Shown piece after piece: positions 54,122 to 62,267 of a DNA stretch of 64,000 bases; within the stretch, counting starts at the first letter, position 1; every line of letters starts with the position of its first letter. Position numbers and translations under genes: made by a program. The stretch is from JAIOQJ01 sp963718635. Its GTDB lineage: Bacteria > Planctomycetota > Planctomycetia > Gemmatales > Gemmataceae. A model generated the notes under the pieces. The model did not search any database and had not been told where the DNA came from. It saw only the letters and a list, made by a program, of their open reading frames with translations. The stretch lies in the NCBI GenBank assembly GCA_963718635.1, contig OY970367.1, positions 3,038,001 to 3,102,000 on the forward strand. Direction: 5' to 3'.

Positions 54122-55924
54122 TCAGAAACCAAAAGAAATAAGAGCAAACGGCAAATAGGCTTGTGAGCCTCCGGATCGCAATGCCCTGCAGCCTAATTTT
54201 GAACGCACCTGCGATTTCGAAGTAAATTGGATAATGTTAGAATCTTGATACACAATTAGGTCGGAATTACGCAGCAGCCATAATTCCTCAATGCTACCAA
54301 TCGTCAAAAGCCGAATCTGATCAAGTCGAGTAATTGCACCGCGTTCGAAGCGCCAAAGTCCTAATTTCGTGCGAAACAAAATCCGACCACGGGAAAAATA
54401 GTAAATTTCGACGATCTCTTTCAGTTCTCCGTTCTCTGCAATCGGGAACACCGTCAAGATTTTGCCCCCTTGCGGGTCGAGAAGCGCCAAACATGAAAGT
54501 TGATCCATACTGTTTCCATCTTTCCAAAATTCCAACCATATAAGCCCATCCGTTACGCTTCTTGGGATGCCCATTCGTCGGCTGCCGACCAAGCGCGGTT
54601 CACGGTCCAAGCCGACCTTTGGAAAAACTTTGCCATCGACACCCATTCCTTCAAGTTCATTCAAACGGAACCAAACGATTCCATTAGGGCTAAACTGTGC
54701 CCAATCAGGGCAGTCGGCATCCTCGTGCCAGTTCCGCTTTGTTATCGTTTCACCCTCGACGCTCTGTTCGTGACAATGCAATTTCTGGACAGACCGTTCG
54801 AATCCGTTCACCGTTTCGGCTCTTTGTTCCTGCGAGAAACCAAAAAGCCGACCGTTTGGAAGCAGCAGCGTCTGCTCCAGAGTGTTATTTGGATTTGAAT
54901 CGTACCGGAGTTCTCCGTTACTACCGATCAGCCAATAACTTGTGCCGCCGGTCTGCTGGTGAAAGAATCTCGGTTGTCGGGGCTGCTCACTTAGCGCTTT
55001 GGGGTCGAAAGTTGTTTCCGCCTTCTTCCACCAAGTTTCCCAGGCGTTCCGCGCTGCCTTTGCCGTTTCGCCGCCGGACCAGACTAACTGTTCCGGCGCT
55101 TTTTCACCTGCTGCCCAAATGAGCAACTCTTCCGCCTGCCAAGCCAGCGCGATTGGTTTTCTATCTAGCAGCTCGATCAGCGTTGAAATGCCAACAGTGC
55201 GGCAACCGGCCAGAAAGCCTTGTGCCGTCCGCAAGCGCACATATGGGTCAAAGTCGCGCAAAAGTTCCTCAGCGGCTTTGCGCTGATGTTCTGTTCCGCA
55301 ACGTGCAACGATACACCCTGCCACGGCCCGCCGTGCCGGCACTTTGTCGTCAAGTGCGCTAACCAAAAGCGGATCAACCCTGCGTTTAACGACCGCCAGC
55401 TCTTCGATGTTGTAATAAAGCTCTTCTTCTACTTCAGGGTCCGTGGTACAGGGTAGGTACCGCAGCAAGGCAGCCAGCAATTCGGGCGGCTTACGCTGCA
55501 TCAGCATTCGGATGATCACCGGGGGAAGCGAAACGGTGTGCGTTCGCCGGTCCATCGCCTGCAAATTCTTCTGTGCGCCTTGGGCTCTCTCCGCATCTTT
55601 ATCGCTTAGCGCACTGCGTAAAGGCTCAAATGAAAGCAACCCGAGCGTGAGCAGCTTCTTCGACGCTGACTGCCGCCTGGCATATCTGTCGTCGCCGAGT
55701 TGATTGATGAGATCTGGAATCGCCAGCAAATCATCGTCGGAGGCCGAGCGATCGTTGAGATAAGCCAGCAATGAGGTTGTGTCGGAAGGCTGCTTGAAGT
55801 GCTTCAAGATGCTCTCATCGTAATCTAGCTTTTCCGCCTTATGCTCAGTTTTCTTGCGATCCTTAGCGCAACAAACGGCGGCAGCTGCCACCAACACAAC
55901 AAAGGCAAAAACATAGCGAACCAT
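54122..55924 (-). CDS. Large secreted HEAT-like protein of unknown function
   Basis: 600 residues from the ATG at 55924 (MVRYVFAFVVLVAAAAVCCA, signal or lipoprotein-like). Residues ~60-300 are HEAT-like helical repeats (LINQLGDDRYARRQSASKKLLTLGLLSFEPLRSAL, LLVSALDDKVPARRAVAGCIVARCG). The C-terminal ~250 residues have short repeated beta-strand units (YWLIGSNGELRYDSN, RLFGFSQEQRAETVNGFE, IWLEFWKDGNS) that may form a propeller. HEAT-plus-propeller secreted proteins are common in planctomycetes and usually unassigned. I cannot give a function. The TTTAGA-rich stretch upstream is AT-rich and promoter-like. Confidence 0.75.
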   Translation of the reverse strand: MVRYVFAFVVLVAAAAVCCAKDRKKTEHKAEKLDYDESILKHFKQPSDTTSLLAYLNDRSASDDDLLAIPDLINQLGDDRYARRQSASKKLLTLGLLSFEPLRSALSDKDAERAQGAQKNLQAMDRRTHTVSLPPVIIRMLMQRKPPELLAALLRYLPCTTDPEVEEELYYNIEELAVVKRRVDPLLVSALDDKVPARRAVAGCIVARCGTEHQRKAAEELLRDFDPYVRLRTAQGFLAGCRTVGISTLIELLDRKPIALAWQAEELLIWAAGEKAPEQLVWSGGETAKAARNAWETWWKKAETTFDPKALSEQPRQPRFFHQQTGGTSYWLIGSNGELRYDSNPNNTLEQTLLLPNGRLFGFSQEQRAETVNGFERSVQKLHCHEQSVEGETITKRNWHEDADCPDWAQFSPNGIVWFRLNELEGMGVDGKVFPKVGLDREPRLVGSRRMGIPRSVTDGLIWLEFWKDGNSMDQLSCLALLDPQGGKILTVFPIAENGELKEIVEIYYFSRGRILFRTKLGLWRFERGAITRLDQIRLLTIGSIEELWLLRNSDLIVYQDSNIIQFTSKSQVRSKLGCRALRSGGSQAYLPFALISFGF

Positions 55925-56046
55925 TGGCGCTCCCCGCACAGAGAGACAAAAGAGCAAAGCACTAATGTACCAACACCGCTGCACCGCCATGTTGATTCTT
56001 AGATTTCTCTATATGATAAATTAGACATAGTCAGGCATCTTTTGGT

Positions 56047-56881
56047 TCAACTAAAGCTTTCTGCGAGCGAGTGCAGGCGGATTAGATCGCTCGGGCCCAG
56101 GTCACTCCCCTTAAACGATTCCATTTCATTGTCGCTGGCCGCCGCTTCGAACAAAGCCCGCACTCGCTCCACGTAGGCACACGACGTTCCCGTTATTGCT
56201 GCGATTTCCATAGTAGGCGCACCATCTACCAACAAGGAGAGGACGAGGTGAAGAGCACCTTTGCGAATTCGCTGCGGTTCAGTGAGAAATCGGTAAGGCT
56301 TGAGCCGAAATTCAATGGTTTCGCGCATAACGGGAACCCGCTTCATGGTCAGGCCAATGCGCGGCTGTGCGAAAAAACGGTCGAGCATCGGGCTTCCGAA
56401 GACGTTGGATCGAGACGGGGCAGCGTGCGCTCCAGGCCTTGTGTGTGCCGATAGCGTTGACCAGATCTTTGACGGACGCCTGCTTTGTCAGCCGCAGTAA
56501 GTGATCGACGATTAGCGATGGGCCGTTGATGAGCGAACCATCCGGCTTTTCGATTGTCCGGATCAAAATGCCGGCATAGGCGTTCGCGTCGCCGAAGGTC
56601 AGATCGATTCCCTTGTAACTGCCGCCGCGGTAGCCCTTGCCGGTCATGTGGAAATACCAACGACCGACATTGAGTTGAATTGGTTGGGCATGGGCGAAGA
56701 GGTCCAGATGCTCGGGTGAGCGATAATAAAATTCGACTTCGAGGATGCGATGCGCCTTCTTATCCGCAACTAGCCGAGTCCCGTTCAACAGTTGCTCGGC
56801 AATTCGCGCGAACCAGGCATCTATGGCCTTTCCGTCGCTGCGATCCTCTGGAGCTTGGAGCAGTTCGGGCCAAAAGGCCAT
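56047..56881 (-). CDS. Conserved hypothetical protein, one frame break
   Basis: About 278 residues from the ATG at 56881 (MAFWPELLQAPEDRSD), with GACGAGG nine bases upstream. N-terminal segments VEFYYRSPEHLDLFAHAQPIQLNVGRWYFHM, RGGSYKGIDLTFG and GILIRTIEKPDGSLINGPSLIVDHLL look conserved. The C-terminal part (FFAQPRIGLTMKR, FRLKPYRFLTEPQRIRKGALHLVLSLL, PTMEIAAITGTSCAYVERV) includes a helix-turn-helix-like end. A one-base change near 56395 joins the two halves. The glycine/charged motifs recall a DNA-glycosylase-like hypothetical family, but I cannot name it. A 78-bp palindrome lies just upstream. Confidence 0.65.
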
Positions 56882-56920
56882 GGCTTGCCTCGTCATTGGG
56901 TGCGCCAACTCTTTTTGGCG

Positions 56921-56998
56921 ATTCTGGCGAGCGGCGCGGCGTAAGCCCGCCGTGCGCTCGGAACCACGGCGGGCTTACGCCGCGCCGCTCGCCAGAAT
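56921..56998. repeat. 78-bp palindrome with 33-bp perfect arms
   Basis: The arm begins ATTCTGGCGAGCGGCGCGGC and continues CGTAAGCCCGCCGT, followed by a 12-base loop and its exact inverted copy. It lies between the DUF4091 gene end and the start of the hypothetical gene at 56881, on the 5' side of the latter. Confidence 0.92.
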
Positions 56999-57015
56999 CC
57001 GTTGGCGCCCTCTCA

Positions 57016-59875
57016 TCATTCGCCGACCATCCGCCCTTCGATTTTCTTGACGTCGCGTGGTGGGGTTCTCAAGCCATAGGCGATTCCGACCGGAACGGGT
57101 GGCTTGGCCTTCGAGACTTCTTCTCCCACGCGTATTCGCAATGCCCAAGCGTCTTGTGGCAGCAACTGACGATAGTTAATGATGCCCGCATCCTCCGCGG
57201 CATTCGGATTGCCGACTTCACGCACGGGCGTAAGCTTTAACTCTTCGCGAACCTTGCGGCCGATCGCCCAGCGCGGCTGCTTGGTTGCATGAGACAAAAG
57301 CGTGAGATATTCCACATCCTGCTGCCCGCGCCGGAACGACTTCAGCCGAACCGAAGGGATCGGTTCCTTGTCCCCTTTCCGTACGGGATAGAAGAGAGAC
57401 GTATCTTCCGCCTTGTCCCAAGCGGTCGCCTTGCCGATCGTCAGCCAGGGCAACACGCCATCCGTGCCGATGCCCCAGGCGTCGAGGCACCAGCCAAGCG
57501 GTTGCGTGTTCGGATCTTCAATCTTGTTGGCGCCCGAGTATTCGACGACGAGTTGACGATCGTTGCGCTTGCGATCGAGCACCATACGGCTATAGTTTCG
57601 CAGAGCAGTGCCAACCACGTTGTAATCGAGCAGGCCATCCATCGTGTCCCGTTGCCACATCGGCCGGGAGATGTCCGCCCGAAAGGCCATCTTCAGCGCC
57701 GCCGCGCACCTGCCCGATGCCTTCATGGAAGGCGACGGCGAAATAGTGCAGGGCCCAGAAATCTTGAAAATTCGCCGGCTCATCTAAGATCCAAACAGTC
57801 GGTGTGCGCGACCAGCCTTTCGCCTTGAAATCGAGCTTATCGTTGAAGAAACATTGAAAGAACGTTTTATGCCAGCCTTTCTCGTTGAAGTGTTCCGCAA
57901 ATTGGCGCGAGGCTTCAACAAAGTTTTTTCGATAACTTTCCTTGAATACCTTGTCCGCCCAATATTTATTGGCCGGTGAACTTTCATCGTAATTGGGCGC
58001 TAGTGGCGTTGGCCAATTTTCGTGCAAAGGCAGATAGAAGATATCGAGAGGCACACTTTTGCGCGGCAGATCGGCAAAAGCGGAGCCATCGAAGTAGGGG
58101 GCGAACCGCGCATCCCAGGCAGTCCAATCGAATTTGGCGCCGTCCCATTTGGGTCCCCAGCCATCGTGGACTTTGCCCGATTGCGAATAGGGAACGATGT
58201 TGACGCTGGTGCGATGCCGATGGCCGACGCGGTAGTAGGCGGTCTCCAAACCCGCGGGCAGGCCGTAGCCGTTCATTTCGCAGTAGAAGTTCAGGCTATC
58301 CGGCAACGTAAAATCCCACACGTGTAAATCGACGGCGATCTCCAGAGTATCCGCTTCGGTCTTCAAGAGCAGCTTGCCGCGATAGTCGCCCGGCTTTAGC
58401 GCGTGCGGAATATAGACTTCACCATGAATGCTGCCGTTTTTGTGACCCTCGGGAACCTTGAACTCTTTCGTTAATGGAACGATTGGATCGGGCAAGGGCC
58501 CTTTGGCCGATTCGACATTGGTATAAATTCCAAACGCAGTTTTGACTCCCTCAGCATTCTCAAAGGTCAGCGAGGGAGTGACGGCGCCTTCCACACCGCG
58601 CAGCGAAATCTGGAACGAGACGAATTCGTTGCCCGCTGCATGGAGGCGAAGCCTCTGTTCTTTCGCGCTCCAGAGATGATTCGCCGCCGGATAGCCCTCC
58701 GCCTGCTTGGGAATCATCTCACCGCTGATCGGGTGAACCTTATCGAGCTCGTCGATAATGGCGACTTCTCCCTTGCCGAGTTTCGGCAAGGCAGCCGTGT
58801 CGGTAAAGGGCGTCGGCATCTTTCCCGGCAAGGCGGTGGGTACGATATCGGAAACGGAGATGTGTGTCGTATAAGCATCACCCACGTTGCCGGCCGCATC
58901 GACGGCTTTGACGACGAGTTTCACCTGCTTGTCTGCCGGGATGTTCAAGTCGCGTAGATGCATTTGCACGCGCTCGCCCGGCTTGCCGGCGAAAGGGATC
59001 AGATAACGTGGAATGGCTTTGCCATCGACCTCGACAATAAAGCCGATCGTGCCAGAACCGGCATCGGCCGGTGTCTTCCAGTGAACGAGCGATTCACCAG
59101 CCGGCAGATGGGCCGTGCTTGCCTCAAAATCGACTGCCTTACCGGGCGCTGTCTCGTCTTTGGGACCTAGCGTCACGGTGAAATAAGGGGCGTTGGCCTT
59201 GCCCGATTCACGACTGTGAATGAAGCGATTGGGAAAATGGCGCAGCGTGAACTTTTCACCCTGATGTTCCCATTCGGAACCGGTGTCGTCGAAAAGCAAC
59301 ACGCCATAGCTGATGCCCGCAACGCGCGCAGCGATGACGCGAGGATCGACCGGGATCGTCTGCCAACCGTTCGCATCGGGAGGAGTCGCGTCGGCCATGC
59401 GCCAGAAAGTGCCGCCTTGGCCGAGCATCACCGAACAGACGTCGCTGCCCGGCACAGTCCATGGAACATCTGGAAATTGGCGATGGAGAAAGGACGAACT
59501 CCCTTTCTCGGGCTTGTAGCTCGACGATGTGCCTTCCACCCATTCGGCGCTGAAGGTGCTCGCGGTCATTCGGTGCAGCGGCTCTTTCAAAGTCGAGCAC
59601 TTGACGTGGGCCTCCGCAGCAATAATCGTGAAGCCCTTCAGCAACGCCGGATCGAAATCGAGCAGCGAGAATTCTTGATACGACTTGAACTTGAGCCGCG
59701 TCGCGCCGCCGTTGTTGCCATCTGCTTCTGGGCCAACAATGGAAAACCAATTGTCGCGCGTCACTGGTAGAGTCAGCGTCTTACCGGTCGGCGCTGGTTT
59801 TGGATTCGGCTTTTCTTCGGCGTAGGTAATCACACTTGCGGAGAGGATGAGACAGATCGTCAATCGCTGATGCAT
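57016..59875 (-). CDS. DUF4091 domain protein, secreted, one frame break
   Basis: About 950 residues from the ATG at 59875 (MHQRLTICLILSASVITYA, signal peptide). The N-terminal third is beta-sandwich-like (TLPVTRDNWFSIVGPEADGNNGG, carbohydrate-binding or DNRLRE-like). A fibronectin-like unit precedes a long central region with VWDFTLPDSLNFYCEMNGYG and WILDEPANFQDFWALHYF, where a glycosidase-like acid may lie. The C-terminal DUF4091 segment is FPVRKGDKEPIPSVRLKSFRRGQQDVEYLTLL-like. A one-base change near 57700 (GIGQVRG / ALKMAFRADISRPMW) moves the frame. Likely role: extracellular polysaccharide processing, inferred from the family. Confidence 0.85.
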
Positions 59876-59923
59876 GAAAAGATAGTCCTTCGGTACGTTG
59901 GAATGGATTCTCAGTGAGCTATC

Positions 59924-60010
59924 GTTAGCCGCGACGCGAAGGCTTTGCGCAGCGGAGCGCTTGTTTGCAGAAAGCGCTCCGCTGCGCAAAGCCTCCGCGT
60001 CGCGGCTAAC
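59924..60010. repeat. 87-bp palindromic element, copy 1
   Basis: GTTAGCCGCGACGCGAAGGC … inverted as GCCTCCGCGTCGCGGCTAAC, with arms of about 37 bp around a TTGTTTGCAGA-like centre. Nearly identical to 61177-61263. It lies between galE and the DUF4091 gene. Confidence 0.93.
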
Positions 60011-60058
60011 AAACTGCAGTTCAGCACGCTTTCGGCTCGCCTGCGAAATTACGTTGCC

Positions 60059-61048
60059 TCATTTCCCATCCGCAAAACCTTTGGGATGCGTCCGGTGCCA
60101 ATTCCAGGCAGTTTCTAAAATCGGCTCTAGTTCCATATACTTCGGCTTCCAACCTAGTTCTTTGGCCACTTTACCCGGTGAAGCAACCAGTTCGGCAGGA
60201 TCGCCAGCGCGTCGCGGGCACTCTTGCACTGGCACCTTTCGGCCCGTCACCTTCTCGACAGCGGCGATCACTTCCCGGACGCTATAGCCTCGGCCCGTGC
60301 CAAGATTATACTTCAGCGCGCTGCCTTCTTGCAGATTCTCCAGCGCAAGCAGATGCGCCTGAGCCAGATCGTCCACATGGATGTAATCGCGAATGCAGGT
60401 GCCATCGGGCGTGGGATAATCGGTGCCGAAAATGTCGATCTGCTTGCGCTGACCCATGGCGGCTTGAATGACAAGCGGAATCAAATGGGTCTCGGGCTTA
60501 TGATCTTCGCCGATGTCGCCTTTGGGCGACGCACCCGACGCGTTGAAATAGCGCAGTGCCGCATAGCCCCATTTGTATGCAGTCGAATAGTCGGCCAAGG
60601 CCTGTTCGACGAATAGCTTCGTCCAGCCGTAGGGGTTGATCGGCCGTTGCGGCAAATCTTCCGTGATCGGCATGCGTTCCGGAATGCCATAGGTGGCACA
60701 GGTGCTGGAGAAGACGAACTTGCCGATGCCATTGCGGCGCATGCGCTCCATGAGATTGAGCGTGTTGATGAGGTTGTTTTGATAATACTTAGCCGGGTCG
60801 GTCACCGATTCGCCGACAAACGCGAAGGCGGCAAAGTGGATGACCGCCTCGATTCGATTGATGAGCAAAGCATGATCGACGCGATCGGTGTCCTTCAAAT
60901 CGCCCACGATTAAGCAGTCGGCCGGCACCGCCTGTCGATGGCCGAACACCAGACTATCGTAGACCCAAACATCATGCCCGCGTTCGCGCAGGAGCCGAAC
61001 TGTGTGGCTGCCAATATATCCCGCACCGCCGGTTACTAGAATTCTCAT
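60059..61048 (-). CDS. galE: UDP-glucose 4-epimerase
   Basis: 329 residues from the ATG at 61048 (MRILVTGGAGYIGSHTVRLL), the Rossmann GXXGXXG start; six further upstream codons are unnecessary. Catalytic Ser/Thr in FSSTCATYG, the Tyr/Lys pair in NPYGWTKLFVEQ, then ALRYFNASGASPKGDIGEDH and DYPTPDGTCIRDYIHVDDLAQAH. It interconverts UDP-glucose and UDP-galactose using bound NAD. UDP-galactose is the precursor for the glf product at 24866. It is flanked on both sides by the same 87-bp palindromic element. Confidence 0.96.
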   Translation of the reverse strand: MRILVTGGAGYIGSHTVRLLRERGHDVWVYDSLVFGHRQAVPADCLIVGDLKDTDRVDHALLINRIEAVIHFAAFAFVGESVTDPAKYYQNNLINTLNLMERMRRNGIGKFVFSSTCATYGIPERMPITEDLPQRPINPYGWTKLFVEQALADYSTAYKWGYAALRYFNASGASPKGDIGEDHKPETHLIPLVIQAAMGQRKQIDIFGTDYPTPDGTCIRDYIHVDDLAQAHLLALENLQEGSALKYNLGTGRGYSVREVIAAVEKVTGRKVPVQECPRRAGDPAELVASPGKVAKELGWKPKYMELEPILETAWNWHRTHPKGFADGK

Positions 61049-61176
61049 TCTGAAAAGATACTCCAATCGTCTGCAGCGGTAAGGTTCATACGTAAAACTG
61101 AGTCCGCAATCGGTGTGCCATCATTTTTTTGATTGACGGCGGCAGCCCGCATAGCTTGGAAATAACGTGTAAACAC

Positions 61177-61263
61177 GTTAGCCGCGACGCGAAGGCTTTG
61201 CGCAGCGGAGCGTTTGTTTGCAGAAAGCGCTCCGCTGCGCAAAGCCTTCGCGTCGCGGCTAAC
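61177..61263. repeat. 87-bp palindromic element, copy 2
   Basis: Same sequence as 59924-60010 with about two substitutions (CGTTTG for CGCTTG; CCTTCG for CCTCCG). One change removes a pair, the other restores one. It lies between the ABC ATPase stop and the galE start. Confidence 0.93.
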
Positions 61264-61282
61264 GATAAACACAACCGTCCCG

Positions 61283-62218
61283 TCAATTCGTAATCCCCTT
61301 CGTAATCCGCATGAACACGTCTTCCAGATTGATTTCCTCTTCCTTGAACATCTTGATGTGAAAGCCCATTTCGATGAGGCGTTCGGGAAGAATGCTGCCA
61401 TCTTCGTAGCCTTCGCGGAGAGTGACTTGCACGACCGTGGCATCTTTCAGCAGATCGACTTTCTCGACTTCGACAAAGGTCTCCAGTTTTTTGGCGGCTT
61501 CGGCATCTCGCCCTTGGGTGACTGAGACTAAATAAACACGGCGTTGCTGCACTTGCTTGATCGCTGCATCGACATCGCCGTTGAATAGCAGTTTGCCGCG
61601 TTCGATGATGCCGATCTTGTTGCAAATATCCGCCAGTTCGGGGAGAATGTGGCTCGAAACCATGATGGTCTTTTTCATCCCGCGCAGGCGTTTGAGCAAC
61701 TCGCGCATTTCGATGCGGGCTCGTGGATCGAGGCCAGAGGCTGGCTCGTCGAGCAGCAACACTTGCGGATCGTGGAGCAGTACGCGAGCCAAGCCGAGGC
61801 GCTGCGTCATGCCGCGCGATAGGCTCGTGGCGAGCGCATCGCGCTTGTATCCGAGGTCAACGCGTTCGAGCACATCTTCGCAACGTCTGCGCCGCTCGGC
61901 GCCCTGAATGCGATAGGCGGCGGCGAAGAATTCGAGATATTCGATCACTTTCATGTCGTCGTAGACGCCGAAGAAATCGGGCATGTAGCCGATGGCACGG
62001 CGGATATCTTTTGAGCCGGTGTAGATGGAATAGCCGCAGACGCTCGCTTCGCCCCATGAGGGATTGAGCAGCGTGGCAAGCATGCGCATGGTTGTCGTCT
62101 TGCCGGAGCCGTTTGGCCCGATGAAGCCGTAAACGTCGCCCGGTTCCAGGCGCAGGGTCAGGCGGTCGACGGCATAGAGTTCGCCGTATTTCTTGGTGAG
62201 ATCGCGTGTTTCAATCAT
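61283..62218 (-). CDS. ABC transporter ATP-binding protein
   Basis: 311 residues from the ATG at 62218 (MIETRDLTKKYGELYAVDRLTLRLEPGDVYGFIGPNGSGKTT). Walker A GPNGSGKTT, signature SLSRGMTQRLGLARVLL (LSRGM for LSGGQ), Walker B VLLLDEPASGLDPRAR, switch His in MVSSHIL. The C-terminal ~80 residues (RRVYLVSVTQGRDAEAAKKLETFV) form the accessory domain seen in CcmA/GldA-type ATPases. It is 50 bases downstream of the membrane protein at 62268 on the same strand, so both likely form one ABC-2-type system with a further permease outside the window. Confidence 0.92.
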   Translation of the reverse strand: MIETRDLTKKYGELYAVDRLTLRLEPGDVYGFIGPNGSGKTTTMRMLATLLNPSWGEASVCGYSIYTGSKDIRRAIGYMPDFFGVYDDMKVIEYLEFFAAAYRIQGAERRRRCEDVLERVDLGYKRDALATSLSRGMTQRLGLARVLLHDPQVLLLDEPASGLDPRARIEMRELLKRLRGMKKTIMVSSHILPELADICNKIGIIERGKLLFNGDVDAAIKQVQQRRVYLVSVTQGRDAEAAKKLETFVEVEKVDLLKDATVVQVTLREGYEDGSILPERLIEMGFHIKMFKEEEINLEDVFMRITKGITN

Positions 62219-62267
62219 ATCTTGGCTTGCAACCCCGTTCGACTGCTTGGCTCTCCGCCTTATCCTA

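Noticed and set aside
54122..55924. WD40 protein
   Set aside because: No GH/WD dipeptide pattern; helical HEAT-like repeats fit the N-terminal half better.
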